The notes under the pieces: generated by a model
Database searches by the model: none
What the model was told of the DNA's origin: nothing
Seen by the model: the letters and a program-made list of their open reading frames with translations, nothing else
IMG/VR virus record: IMGVR_UViG_3300042559_000515
Span: 1-64,000 of that record
Direction: 5' to 3' (one strand)
Length of the DNA stretch: 64,000 nt
Source of the DNA: a virus
Program-made: the position numbers and the translations under genes
Part shown: in pieces, positions 9,328 to 18,196 of the stretch
Position numbering within the stretch: the first letter of the stretch is position 1
Layout of the letters: each line of letters opens with the position of its first letter

Positions 9328-9588
9328 TCAGACTGTGTCGTAGATGTTTCCGTGATTTGCAAGGTGGTTGTAAAGGTCGGCAGGAATTGTGTAGGTCTTG
9401 CCTTCCTCAAAATCAAATACCTCCGTGCCCCAGTGCATGCGCCAAGTTCCCTTGACACGGGCCTTCTTTGTTGCTGGTGCGCCTGGTGCGACAACTTCCT
9501 TTGCAGGTGTTGCGTCAACAACGACTTCCTCAGCGACCTCAGGGGCCTCTACAAACTCTGGGTTGGTGGTGGTCTTCTTCGTAGCCAT
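9328..9588 (-). CDS. Small capsid-adjacent protein
   Basis: An 86-residue protein directly after the capsid gene. The N-terminal half is low-complexity, rich in Ala, Val, Glu and Lys. The C-terminal half (about 47-86) is a compact globular stretch containing 'WRMHWGTEVFDFEEGKTYTIP'. Similar disordered-plus-globular small proteins lie beside capsid genes in many phages, where some decorate the capsid. A decoration or head-completion role is an inference. Confidence 0.5.
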   Translation of the reverse strand: MATKKTTTNPEFVEAPEVAEEVVVDATPAKEVVAPGAPATKKARVKGTWRMHWGTEVFDFEEGKTYTIPADLYNHLANHGNIYDTV

Positions 9589-9624
9589 GGCTACTCCTTT
9601 ACTGATTGATGGACTAAAATTGTG

Positions 9625-9660
9625 AAAGGTGGGATACTAGGCTTTCGCCGTTCTCCCACC
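9625..9660 (-). terminator. Terminator-like hairpin after the capsid gene
   Basis: On the minus strand a 7-bp stem GGTGGGA/TCCCACC (9628-9634 with 9654-9660) encloses a GGC-GAAA-GCC hairpin and is followed by TTTC. It lies right downstream of the major capsid gene. A partial terminator here would let capsid transcripts accumulate over the downstream genes. The T-tract is short, so it may be leaky. Confidence 0.5.
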
Positions 9661-9675
9661 CTACACTAACACTGG

Positions 9676-10752
9676 TTAGGCAGTAGGAACTGCGCCACCA
9701 AGGGTGTTGATGAGTACACGAGACTCGTGTGTAATTACACCGAAGCCCCAGATTGCGTACCAGGACAAGCCGTGCTCACGACCGAAGTCAATGACACCAC
9801 CGTCACGGAGTTCCACTGGCAATGCAATGGCCTGACCGAAGGCGTTGTCACCAATCATGATGCCTGTGTATGAGTTGCTAAGAACTGCGTCACGGATGCT
9901 CGTTGCTGGGTTGGAGTCAACGGTGCCGAGACCTGACTTGACCTGTGTGGTTTCAATGAAGACCACATCGTAGATGCGTCCGATTTCACCGAGCATGAAG
10001 TTGCCAGGTGCGGCGTACTTCGTGACTTCAATGAACTCAGGCCAGTCACGCAATGAGCGAGCCTGTGCAGGGTTTACGAAACAAACATAGGTGTCGCCAA
10101 GGCGAGGAATGTTCTGTCCAGCCAAGATTTCAACTGCGTCCTTGATGGTTGCAGGTGAGAGGTAGCCAGGAGCGCCTGAGTTACCAGCGGCTGCATACTC
10201 GTAAGGAGCACGAGGACCACGGGTAGAAGGTGCGGTGCGACCGAACACAACGCTTGGTGCTACAGCCGAGCCACCACCGAATGGTACGCCTGGCTGGTAG
10301 AGGGTGTTGCGTGCCTGGATGTCCATGGACTGTGCCATGTGACGACCAAGAAGTCGTGAAGCCGATGCCATAACATCGTCAAACGAAGCGTTGAGGAGGA
10401 GTTCGGTAACCGAAACTGCCTGACCCTGTTCCTTGACGGTGATTTGAATCTGGCTTGCAGAGAGGGCGACTGGGTTCATACGAACGCCTTCCGTCAATTC
10501 TGCACCACTTGTCTCGTTAATAGCGAGGTTGTTGTAGCGCATGAAGTTGATGGTAAGACCAGGCATGACGCCGAGTTCCGTCTTCTTAACTGCGAACTGC
10601 TCAAAGCGAAGCACGGGCATCGCCTGGAACAGGATTTCCTTTGACCAAATGGTCTGAATGGCGGGGGAGAGATACGAACCGCTGTCGTATCCAGCCGCCG
10701 AAGTTGCGCCAGCGGTAGTTACTGCACCGCCAGCAGGTGTTGGGTATGCCAT
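9676..10752 (-). CDS. Major capsid protein, N4-gp56-like
   Basis: A 358-residue protein of the right length for a HK97-fold capsid protein. 'SPAIQTIWSKEILFQAMPVLRFEQF' (about residues 28-52) and 'ELGVMPGLTINFMRYNNL' (about 58-75) match the pattern of N4-gp56 family major capsid proteins. 'GRHMAQSMDIQARNTLY' follows in the long-helix region. It is preceded by the scaffold gene, has a strong codon bias, and is followed by a terminator-like hairpin. It forms the icosahedral shell. Confidence 0.88.
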   Translation of the reverse strand: MAYPTPAGGAVTTAGATSAAGYDSGSYLSPAIQTIWSKEILFQAMPVLRFEQFAVKKTELGVMPGLTINFMRYNNLAINETSGAELTEGVRMNPVALSASQIQITVKEQGQAVSVTELLLNASFDDVMASASRLLGRHMAQSMDIQARNTLYQPGVPFGGGSAVAPSVVFGRTAPSTRGPRAPYEYAAAGNSGAPGYLSPATIKDAVEILAGQNIPRLGDTYVCFVNPAQARSLRDWPEFIEVTKYAAPGNFMLGEIGRIYDVVFIETTQVKSGLGTVDSNPATSIRDAVLSNSYTGIMIGDNAFGQAIALPVELRDGGVIDFGREHGLSWYAIWGFGVITHESRVLINTLGGAVPTA

Positions 10753-10789
10753 GGGGCTTTATTCCTTCGGGTTTGTGGTTGTTGTGGGG

Positions 10790-11593
10790 TTAGAAACGGC
10801 CTCGTGGAGACCGTGCATTTAGGAGCCTGTCCCGCATCTGTGCATACTTTTCCATTGACATATTGCGGATGTCATCCGCACTTAACTGCTGGTATTCCGT
10901 CTGAGTTTCCATTGGCCCAACAGGAGGCGCCGTTACTGGTGCCCCCCGCAAACGACTCTGCGATTGCTGAGTTGCTTGCTGGATTGACTCAATAATAGCA
11001 GATGAACGCTCACGAAGTATTGAAATAGAGTTTTCAATTTCTTCAGGACTGTTTCCTGCTACCAAGTCAATAAGTTCAGGAATAATTGATTCCTGTTCCT
11101 GTTGCAGTCGTTGTGCACGATAGTGCTGAATTTCCTGCATCTGGCGTTCTTTTTCAAGCAGTGCCTCTTGTGCTTGGCGCTGTGCCTCAATCTCTGCGAG
11201 ACGACCCTGCCATTCCTGCTCTACGCTATTAATGCGCTGATTGAACTCATCTTCTTTTTTAAGAAGGAGTTCTTTTGCGCTCAATTCATCAATTTCACGC
11301 TGGCGAAGGATTTCTGCTTCCTTAGCGGCACGCTCTTCTGCTTCCTTGCGTGCGGCTTCACGCTCTTGAGAGATGATTGCCATCTGCTCTTCCATGCTCT
11401 TCACACGGGTATCAGCCTCTTCAAGACGCTTGTACATCTTGTCCTTTTCCTGCTTACGGATGTTTTCTACTTCATCCTCAGAAAAGAGTTTGCTGTTGCC
11501 CTTCTTTACTGCATCCTCTACAAATTGCTCCACCATTGGAGCATCCATAGGAACGCTGATGATGTCCCCTTCGGGACCATTGTTCTTAGCCAT
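10790..11593 (-). CDS. Capsid scaffold protein
   Basis: A 267-residue, highly charged protein. Residues about 40-190 form one long Glu/Lys/Gln/Arg-rich coiled coil. The C-terminal 70 residues are Pro/Gln-rich and basic at the end (ARSPRGRF), a common capsid-binding tail of scaffolds. It sits between portal and capsid genes. Scaffolds guide prohead assembly and then leave. No protease motif is visible. Confidence 0.75.
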   Translation of the reverse strand: MAKNNGPEGDIISVPMDAPMVEQFVEDAVKKGNSKLFSEDEVENIRKQEKDKMYKRLEEADTRVKSMEEQMAIISQEREAARKEAEERAAKEAEILRQREIDELSAKELLLKKEDEFNQRINSVEQEWQGRLAEIEAQRQAQEALLEKERQMQEIQHYRAQRLQQEQESIIPELIDLVAGNSPEEIENSISILRERSSAIIESIQQATQQSQSRLRGAPVTAPPVGPMETQTEYQQLSADDIRNMSMEKYAQMRDRLLNARSPRGRF

Positions 11594-11647
11594 AGTATTT
11601 ACCTACCTTGTTTGTTTGGCGTATATGAACTTAATTAATAAGACTAT

Positions 11648-13336
11648 TTATTCTTCGTTAGGTACACGGCGCTGGGCGAACCTTGCTCCGTATGCCTTTG
11701 ATACAAGTTGATTAACCATCTGCTCTTCCATGGGGCCAACGACAGGACCTGGCATTGGACCGCCATCAGAAGAACCGTTTGCTGAAGACACATTAGCACC
11801 TCCAGCAGACACCGTTTCAGGACCAGTAGGTCCAGGAACCATTCCAGTTGCAAGCATTACTGCCATCTGGATTTGTGCGTTCAACATGTCAAGAGCGCCT
11901 TGGTCCATGGCGTCATCTTGCAATTCCTCAAAGATTTCATCCATCTTCTCGTTCGGGAATTCCTCACCGAGGAGACGAAGTGCACCACGCTTGGACTCAA
12001 GACCAAGGGCCATCTTGGCTTGGACCTCATTAAGTTTAATAAGTTGGTCAACAGGCAGAGGCTCAGGCCAATGCACCATTGTCTTATAAGTGTTGGGGTC
12101 AGCAGGGTCCAACTGTGTGAGTTGGTCACGCTCTGGCATTGCAGATTGTGATGGGTCATACATAAGCATTTGAGGCTCAAATACAGCCGCTGTACGAATA
12201 ATGATTTCGTTAATGCGTTCAAGACCCTTAGTGAAGTGAACTTTCTTCATGTTGAAGCGGTTCATCATCGGCTGATACTGAATAGCCAAGGCGGTACCAG
12301 AGGTGTTAGATACAGGCTGGAATTGACCAAGTGCAGTTTCAGGTACACCAGTAATTTCATGCATGGTGCGCTTGAGGAAACCAATAAACTCTAAGGCACC
12401 TGACATCTCACCACGAGATTCAAGGTTAAAGACGCTGGCGTCCTTGGGGAGACCCGCCCAAACCTTTTTAGGTCCACGCTCCAACTGCGAAGCCTTAGCA
12501 CCAGTGATGATAGTGACAGGTGCGGCGTGGTAGTTGATGATGTCAGAAACTTCAACCATCTTCTCGTTGAGTTCACGGTTCAGGGGGATGATATCCCAGA
12601 TGTCTGATTGACCCCATGGAGAAGAAGAAATTGAAGTGTTTGGAATGTGGACAATAGGAATGGTGCCCAAAGCGTTGGGATATTCGTCAACCAATTCATC
12701 ATTAATAAACTGTTGGATAGTTTCTTCAGTGAGGATTTCGGTAAAGGTATAAACCTGGCGGGTTCCTTCAGGAGAGGTACCCCAGAAGCGATACTTCAAT
12801 TTAAAACGAAGCAAGCGGTCACGGTCATGTGGGTGATACTCAGGGAAACAATGAGCAGGGTTCAAAGGAATAATACGGATGCGTCCCTCAATGGGTACAC
12901 CGATGGAGTCAACATAAGGTTCCTCGTAAGCAACCTTCACAAAACAGTCACCAGTGACCGAAGCCAACTGACCCATTTCCCACATTACATAGTGTTTGTG
13001 GTTGTGGTTTTCCCAAACCTGATGAAGGAGTCGGGGAATAATTGCGCTGTTTGCTTCTGGTGTACGGAACTGGATTCCCTTACCAAAGCAGAAGTTGGTG
13101 ATGTAGTCCGAGAATGTACGGACATAGTTCATGTAGAACTGAGACTCACCCATCTCACGGCGGTACGACCAATGATGTCCAAGATACCAAGCCCACGCAG
13201 CAGCGTAACGGTTTAGACGGGGTCCATGTACCTCAAACTCTTCGTCTGCAAGTTCAACTAAACCAAGTGGGGAAATGGCGACTGTTAAGTCGCTTGATGA
13301 TGCACGATAAGACGGTGACCAGAAGTCCATTGCCAT
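11648..13336 (-). CDS. Portal protein
   Basis: A 562-residue protein of portal size with the expected order of portal, scaffold and capsid. The stem region is visible in 'LNREKMVEVSDIINYHAAPV'-like helices near residue 255, followed by 'MHEITGVPETALGQ' (about 322-335), a pattern widely seen in phage portals (helix then Gly-Pro turn). The C-terminus is Gly/Ser/Pro-rich. It forms the dodecameric channel through which the terminase pumps DNA. Start choice: MAMDF at 13336; MDF at 13330 is also possible. Confidence 0.85.
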   Translation of the reverse strand: MAMDFWSPSYRASSSDLTVAISPLGLVELADEEFEVHGPRLNRYAAAWAWYLGHHWSYRREMGESQFYMNYVRTFSDYITNFCFGKGIQFRTPEANSAIIPRLLHQVWENHNHKHYVMWEMGQLASVTGDCFVKVAYEEPYVDSIGVPIEGRIRIIPLNPAHCFPEYHPHDRDRLLRFKLKYRFWGTSPEGTRQVYTFTEILTEETIQQFINDELVDEYPNALGTIPIVHIPNTSISSSPWGQSDIWDIIPLNRELNEKMVEVSDIINYHAAPVTIITGAKASQLERGPKKVWAGLPKDASVFNLESRGEMSGALEFIGFLKRTMHEITGVPETALGQFQPVSNTSGTALAIQYQPMMNRFNMKKVHFTKGLERINEIIIRTAAVFEPQMLMYDPSQSAMPERDQLTQLDPADPNTYKTMVHWPEPLPVDQLIKLNEVQAKMALGLESKRGALRLLGEEFPNEKMDEIFEELQDDAMDQGALDMLNAQIQMAVMLATGMVPGPTGPETVSAGGANVSSANGSSDGGPMPGPVVGPMEEQMVNQLVSKAYGARFAQRRVPNEE

Positions 13337-13385
13337 AGTTCTACCCCTCCTTCCTTGTGGTGGTATGTAGTTTACACAAAATTAT

Positions 13386-14036
13386 TTAGTTTGCTTTTTC
13401 GCCAAGTTCAAGGAATGTCATTTGACCAGTGCCAGCAACTGTCTTTTTACGACCGCCTCGTGTGCGGATAACATCAGGCTCTGTAAGGTAGCCAAGAGCC
13501 ATACCCTCACCAACAGGTGTACCACTATCGGGGTACTCATCAATTGATTCTTGTGTTAGTTCTAACTTGTTGTTTTCTTTAATACCTTCAACAACTTCAG
13601 GCTTAGTGATGTTCTTTTCAAACATGTTTCGGTCAATGTTGTACAAAGCCCACTGGTCACCTTCCATTGCGGCTTTACGAGCCGCTTGTGCACCAGCAGG
13701 TGAGTCGGAGTAATTCTTTGAAACATCTAAGAAAGCCGCATCACCAATTTCTGGGTCATCAGAACTACGCCATGTTCCAAGAAACATGTCTGGAGATGAC
13801 AAAAGTTCTTTTGTTGCAGGCTGTTCACCGTATGAAATTACAGACTCTGGAGTTAACTCCGCTGTTGGTACAGGCTTCTCATAACCAGGAATTGAAACCA
13901 TTGTTCCCGTTGTAGGTTCTGCACCAGTTTTTAAGTCAACTGTGAATCCGCCACCCATGGTGCGGTCAACAACCTTCTGTGGGTCTACAGGAAAAGACCA
14001 GCCCTGCCCAACATTAAAATGTTCTCTGCGGCCCAT
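13386..14036 (-). CDS. Unrecognised polar protein upstream of portal
   Basis: A 216-residue acidic protein with no membrane segment and no motif that I recognise. Its ATG shares bases with the TAA of the preceding gene, indicating coupling. It contains many Asp/Glu/Pro turns and ends with a basic patch (RTRGGRKK) before a short helix. A minor virion protein is plausible because both neighbours are virion genes. Confidence 0.5.
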   Translation of the reverse strand: MGRREHFNVGQGWSFPVDPQKVVDRTMGGGFTVDLKTGAEPTTGTMVSIPGYEKPVPTAELTPESVISYGEQPATKELLSSPDMFLGTWRSSDDPEIGDAAFLDVSKNYSDSPAGAQAARKAAMEGDQWALYNIDRNMFEKNITKPEVVEGIKENNKLELTQESIDEYPDSGTPVGEGMALGYLTEPDVIRTRGGRKKTVAGTGQMTFLELGEKAN

Positions 14037-14353
14037 TACTTGGCGCTCTTTGCAGGAGCCTTCTTCTTTGCTGGTGCCTTCTTAGCAGGAGCCTTCTTGA
14101 CTTCCTGCTTTGCAACTTCTTCTTGCACTTCGCTAATGATTGCAGGTGCTTCCTTTACAACCTTTGCAAGGAAAGAAGCAACTTTCTTGTCACCAACCTT
14201 GGTGCTGGCATATGCCAGTACAGCGGTGGAAGCAGTGATGATGCCAGCCTGAGCCTCAGCGTCAACATTCCACTTAACCAGTGCCCAAGCAACTGCTCCG
14301 AGAACTACACCCTTAATGGATTGGTCTGCAATTTGAGAATTCTTAATAGCCAT
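14036..14353 (-). CDS. Small membrane protein with a Lys/Ala/Pro histone-H1-like tail
   Basis: A 105-residue protein. Residues about 14-30 and 36-52 are hydrophobic and may form two membrane segments. The C-terminal 35 residues are an almost pure repeat of Lys, Ala and Pro (KKAPAKKAPAKKK), as seen in H1-like and DNA-binding tails. Holins often have two segments and a charged tail, but a tail this long is unusual. Holin-like or membrane-DNA tether are the two readings. Confidence 0.55.
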   Translation of the reverse strand: MAIKNSQIADQSIKGVVLGAVAWALVKWNVDAEAQAGIITASTAVLAYASTKVGDKKVASFLAKVVKEAPAIISEVQEEVAKQEVKKAPAKKAPAKKKAPAKSAK

Positions 14354-14372
14354 TTGCCAATTATACGCTAAA

Positions 14373-14669
14373 TTATCGGTGCAGGTAGTTGATTTTCTTG
14401 ACCATGCCCATGGGAATCATAATTCCGTTTCCAGCATGGGTGTCATTAATCAGAGATACCAACTTGATGCACTCTTTGTCTTTGTGCATCAAATAACCAA
14501 CAGAGAGTGATTGGGCAGGCTTGGACTTCTGAATTTCTTCATGACCAAACCACCCAGACTCAATGTCCGATGCATCTAACCAAAGGACTTCTACCAGAGG
14601 GGGCTTGGTAGGGTTCTTCTTGGTAAATACTAAATCTACGAACTTTTTGAAATCTGGGAGGTCTGGCAT
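14373..14669 (-). CDS. Unrecognised 98-residue protein
   Basis: A small soluble protein beginning MPDLPDFKKFVDLVF with a strand-rich centre ('PLVEVLWLDASDIESGWF', then 'AQSLSVGYLMHKDKECIKLV'). Strand-turn-strand spacing suggests a compact beta fold. It is followed after 19 bases by the H1-like membrane protein and preceded by the metallophosphoesterase. Function unknown. Confidence 0.55.
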   Translation of the reverse strand: MPDLPDFKKFVDLVFTKKNPTKPPLVEVLWLDASDIESGWFGHEEIQKSKPAQSLSVGYLMHKDKECIKLVSLINDTHAGNGIMIPMGMVKKINYLHR

Positions 14670-14678
14670 GACCTCATT

Positions 14679-15818
14679 TTACCCTAGTATTTTACCCTTG
14701 TAGAACATGGTCCCATCATGGATGGGGAGCATTTCGGGGTGGAACGGTCCGTCACCCTCTTGGTAGTGGATAATTCCAAGACCCTGTTGCCAGTCCTCCA
14801 CACAGGTAATGGGGCGACCATCAAGGTCCATCCCACCCTTGGTTGAGGGTACTGCACCATCTACACGGGCTAGACAGCCAAAGGAGATAGCCGCAATCGT
14901 CTTAGGACCATCCCAGTCACTACGGGTGCGCTCTGCCCACTCACGGCGGTGGATGTGTCCATAGACCACAGATGACTTCTCAGTAGCCAAATACTTGTGG
15001 GCAGTAGAGCCTCCAGAGGCAACCTTGGTTCCATGGATAATCTTGATGCGATTATTCAACCAGAACTGGCTGGCTGGATATCCAGCAAAATACTCCACTC
15101 CAAAGTCCTCAAAACGGCACAAGAATGGAATTGACAGCACTGGGAAAGAGTCAGGGGTATTCCCCCGCTTTAATCCAAATGCGGCTTTGGCATTATCAAT
15201 GATGTAGTTGGTAAGACGAATCTCGTGGTTACCCTCCATCCAGATGATACGAGCATAAGGAGCCGCATCCCTCAGTTGTGCACACAGTAGTGTCAGGTAA
15301 TCAATGGTTGCCTGAGTGGTAAGCGAGAACGCAGGACTCAGTCGGTACTTTGACATTTCAGGAAGGTCAGCATTGTCACCATTCAAAGCGATGATGTCAG
15401 GCTTCTCTGCCTTGATTACTGCAAGTGCGTAATCCATAGCGACAGGGTCATGGGTACTAACTAACTCACCACTGGCGTTTCGGAAAAACCCAGCCTGAAT
15501 GTCAGGGAGTACCACACACTTCTTCCAATCAGAAGTTGACTGCTTAACAGTCGTCTTTGGCATCTTGATTGCAGGACCCTGATTAACAGGATTCCATTCA
15601 GGACCATCTGCCCACTTAGGTGAAAATTGGATTGCAGAGAGGTCATGAATCTGTGCTTCTCCATCTTGGTCTTTTGTTAAAGACTGATAGAGAGAGACCC
15701 TCTTTACTGAACCAATTTCATTAATGTCAATGTTTTGGCGCTCAAGAACTTCAAGAAGTTTTCCTAGCGCTTTTGCATTATGTGATGGCGTGTTAAGGTC
15801 ATTCGCCAAATCGCTCAC
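14679..15818 (-). CDS. Calcineurin-like metallophosphoesterase
   Basis: A 379-residue protein with a GTG start and an AAGGAG ribosome site 9 bases upstream. All metal-binding blocks of the calcineurin fold are present in order: PDIQ at 105-108 (the usual DxH is DxQ here), GDNAD at 147-151, GNHE at 196-199, HG at 262-263 and GHIH at 287-290. Residues 1-95 form an extra N-terminal region without a recognised domain. Such enzymes hydrolyse phosphodiesters or phosphomonoesters with two metal ions. Phage members include nucleases and cyclic-nucleotide or nucleotide phosphatases, and the substrate cannot be read from the sequence. Confidence 0.85.
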   Translation of the reverse strand: MSDLANDLNTPSHNAKALGKLLEVLERQNIDINEIGSVKRVSLYQSLTKDQDGEAQIHDLSAIQFSPKWADGPEWNPVNQGPAIKMPKTTVKQSTSDWKKCVVLPDIQAGFFRNASGELVSTHDPVAMDYALAVIKAEKPDIIALNGDNADLPEMSKYRLSPAFSLTTQATIDYLTLLCAQLRDAAPYARIIWMEGNHEIRLTNYIIDNAKAAFGLKRGNTPDSFPVLSIPFLCRFEDFGVEYFAGYPASQFWLNNRIKIIHGTKVASGGSTAHKYLATEKSSVVYGHIHRREWAERTRSDWDGPKTIAAISFGCLARVDGAVPSTKGGMDLDGRPITCVEDWQQGLGIIHYQEGDGPFHPEMLPIHDGTMFYKGKILG

Positions 15819-16095
15819 AGGGGCACTCCTTATTTACATGTCGTTGTACTGTTGAAACACTGATGTCATGCCCGTTTCTACGAAGCATTTTTGTCAGCCA
15901 TGTTGCACTATACGCTTTTGAACGACCTTGTCCACGGTCAGCACGAATGCGCTCAATTGCGTTATCTAGGCTTGCTTGGTCTTCAGTGTCAAGACCGTCA
16001 CTAATAATTTTTATCTTACATGCACCAGTAATAAAACTAGGTGGTGGTGCTTCAAGGTCCGCACTAAGCGAACTCTTCTTGGCTTTTTCTGTCAT
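15799..16095 (-). CDS. Small helix-turn-helix protein
   Basis: A 98-residue protein overlapping the metallophosphoesterase start by 20 bases. The C-terminal half has a helix-turn-helix-like stretch: 'YSATWLTKMLRRNGHDISVSTVQRHV', with the spacing of a recognition helix ('STVQRHV'). It ends with a Cys pair (CPCERF). The HTH of small phage regulators or small terminase subunits looks similar. I consider DNA binding likely and the exact role open. Confidence 0.6.
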   Translation of the reverse strand: MTEKAKKSSLSADLEAPPPSFITGACKIKIISDGLDTEDQASLDNAIERIRADRGQGRSKAYSATWLTKMLRRNGHDISVSTVQRHVNKECPCERFGE

Positions 16096-16168
16096 TCAGA
16101 AATCTCCTCACGATGAAGTTACAAACCTCGTCATGAAGGTTATCACGAACTAATGCGTGATGAAAGGG

Positions 16169-16378
16169 TTATTTTTTAAGATGCCAATCAATGTGGTCAT
16201 CTAGTCGTACAGAGACATGGTCTACAGAAGTTTGCACCTTGTCTAGACGAGTCATTACTTGACCGTGGTCCTCAGTGTTGGACTTCTTTAGTGATTTAAA
16301 TTCTTTAATTGCCACACCAAACAGTCCGCCCACTGTGGTGATACTGGCAACAATAATTGTGGCGAGTGCTGGGTCCAT
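16169..16378 (-). CDS. Holin-like small membrane protein
   Basis: A 69-residue protein with one N-terminal membrane helix (about residues 5-23, 'ATIIVASITTVGGLFGVAI') followed by a charged amphipathic coiled coil ('MTRLDKVQTSVDHVSVRLDDHI'). Its stop region overlaps nothing, and its ATG overlaps the stop of the upstream gene. This shape matches hemolysin-XhlA or class-III holin-type proteins that help endolysin release. It is one of several holin-like proteins in this genome. Confidence 0.55.
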   Translation of the reverse strand: MDPALATIIVASITTVGGLFGVAIKEFKSLKKSNTEDHGQVMTRLDKVQTSVDHVSVRLDDHIDWHLKK

Positions 16379-17286
16379 TAGATATAGGGCTGTCCTCTAC
16401 GAGGGGGTCCTTGTTTCATGACCCTTCCATCTGGCCTGGTTCTCTCAATCTGCTTTCCTACAAGCCATTTAACTGCTTGCGCCCCTGGAAGTGTGATTCC
16501 ATGACCTTCAGTGAAACTTCTGATGCGTGATGATTTATTGAGGTCAGGAAGAATAGAACGCATCACTTCTTCATGGTCTTCATAGCGTGTTGTACCACCA
16601 CGCTTTAAAGATGCAGTACCGATACCTCGTGGGTCTTGCCATGGGCGCATCATATTGGCAGTCATATCAGACTCACGACCATCTACTGTCATTACTGAAG
16701 TGTCACCAGCAATGTTCCTATAGAAAGAGTTTACTTTTGGTGAACTACTGCGGGGTAGAATTTCTTCGGGGTCTGCACCTTCTAGAATATTGAGTGCTTT
16801 TACAACATTTGTATCAGATGATACAGATATAGATGGTGCCCGTTCCTTCATCATTGCCTGAACTTCAGGAATACGGCCTGTAGGCTTCAATAAATTTTCA
16901 GGCACTTCTTCACCACGAGTACGAAAATCAGTGGAAAGTGCTCTATTGATGACTCTATTTGACTCTGACTGACGGTGGCTTTCACGAACCATTGCCCGTT
17001 CTGCTGGTGTCATAGATGCAATTTCTGCAAAAGCATTAATGTTGTTGCTATCAAAGTCCATGTTTGGTGATACAGCGGCGACAATTCCAGAACCATGTGC
17101 TGGACTAATGCCAATGTCTAATGAACCTTTTCGTGTGGCTTCTTGTACACCTGGGTACCAAAGAAGTCCTTCTTGTAAAGTTTCATCTGAAGCACCAAGA
17201 ATCAAGTCTTTGGAACGCTTGCGAGCATCAGCAAATTGTTCCGCATTGATTTTAGGGTTTACATCAAAAAAAGGAAATTTTGCCAT
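16378..17286 (-). CDS. Conserved phage protein with a GIVAAxSPN motif
   Basis: A 302-residue protein. Its clear landmark is 'HGSGIVAAVSPNMDFDSNNINAF' split around residues 64-87, a motif that I associate with a conserved phage family of unknown function (recalled as DUF7178; not verified). Further conserved-looking blocks are 'SDTNVVKALNILEG' and 'GITLPGAQAVKWLVGKQIER' near the C-terminus. It overlaps both neighbours by one base, so it is part of the same coupled block. Function unknown. Confidence 0.55.
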   Translation of the reverse strand: MAKFPFFDVNPKINAEQFADARKRSKDLILGASDETLQEGLLWYPGVQEATRKGSLDIGISPAHGSGIVAAVSPNMDFDSNNINAFAEIASMTPAERAMVRESHRQSESNRVINRALSTDFRTRGEEVPENLLKPTGRIPEVQAMMKERAPSISVSSDTNVVKALNILEGADPEEILPRSSSPKVNSFYRNIAGDTSVMTVDGRESDMTANMMRPWQDPRGIGTASLKRGGTTRYEDHEEVMRSILPDLNKSSRIRSFTEGHGITLPGAQAVKWLVGKQIERTRPDGRVMKQGPPRRGQPYI

Positions 17287-17726
17287 CAGTAATCTCCTCC
17301 AGCGTCCACATTCTCTTTGTTTACCTTGCGGTAAGCCGCTGTACCACGCTGACGCTGGCGACCAGTGTCAATAGGGCGAGATGGACGGCGAACAGGTTCT
17401 GGCTTCTTGTCAATGTCAAGGTGACCTGGCTTAAAGTTGTCTAGAGGGTCGGTGTAGGGGATACCTACACCAGACATGTGGCGCTGCACATCAATACCAC
17501 CACGAGGTCCCATTGGGCTGGGAACATATGGGCTTCGGAACTCGGTACCAAAATCAGGTCGCTTATAGAACTGCTCACTAAACAATGAGCGCTTAAGGCC
17601 CCGCATTAACGGTCTGAAGTTATATGGAACACCCGCCCCTGCAAAAACAGGAGCAATAGGCATGTCTGCCGTAGAGGTAGGTCCGCTACTGTCCTGTGCG
17701 GGGGCGCCTGCGTCTGCGCCCTCCAT
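17286..17726 (-). CDS. Unrecognised Pro/Arg/Gly-rich protein
   Basis: A 146-residue protein of low complexity, rich in Pro, Gly and Arg with little predicted regular structure. It lies between the terminase-side genes and the GIVAAxSPN protein, with 5 bases to the upstream neighbour. Disordered proteins of this type can be internal head proteins. I do not recognise a family. Confidence 0.5.
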   Translation of the reverse strand: MEGADAGAPAQDSSGPTSTADMPIAPVFAGAGVPYNFRPLMRGLKRSLFSEQFYKRPDFGTEFRSPYVPSPMGPRGGIDVQRHMSGVGIPYTDPLDNFKPGHLDIDKKPEPVRRPSRPIDTGRQRQRGTAAYRKVNKENVDAGGDY

Positions 17727-17731
17727 GATTA

Positions 17732-18133
17732 TCAGTCGTAGACGACAGTTGGGTTCGGACGGTTCATGTGACCACCCGTGTTGTACTCATACTCAAAGTA
17801 TGGCATCGCATCGCCAGCAATTGAACCCTGTACGAATTCGCTGAGAACCGTAGGAGCCTCAATCCAGGTAGCGGCGCCAACATGTGCACGCTCTGCCATG
17901 GTCTGTTCTGCATGCTTGTAGAACATCTCTGGGTTGTTGTGGTTCATACGCATTGGGGATGGTGCGGTGTCCATATATGCACCCTGAGCGAAGTCCATAG
18001 GAACATCGGTGTCGGTGGCGACTCCCTCTTCAAAACGAAGAGGACCCTTGTTCATTGGGATGCTTGGCGCAAAAGAGCGTTCAAACACTGGGCTGTGCTT
18101 CTCAGGAAACATTGGTGCTGGTGAAACATTCAC
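17732..18133 (-). CDS. Unrecognised 133-residue protein downstream of terminase
   Basis: A protein with a GTG start and a GGAGG ribosome site about 10 bases upstream. It is Met/Pro-rich ('MNVSPAPMFPEKHSPVFERS') with aromatic residues near the end ('MPYFEYEYNTGG'). No membrane segment. It shares its loose composition with the next gene (17286-17726), so the two may act together. Function unknown. Confidence 0.5.
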   Translation of the reverse strand: MNVSPAPMFPEKHSPVFERSFAPSIPMNKGPLRFEEGVATDTDVPMDFAQGAYMDTAPSPMRMNHNNPEMFYKHAEQTMAERAHVGAATWIEAPTVLSEFVQGSIAGDAMPYFEYEYNTGGHMNRPNPTVVYD

Positions 18134-18196
18134 TGTAAATAGTCCTCCAAATAGGGGGTTGTGACTTTCTACAAGAATAGCATTTTTATGAACGCC

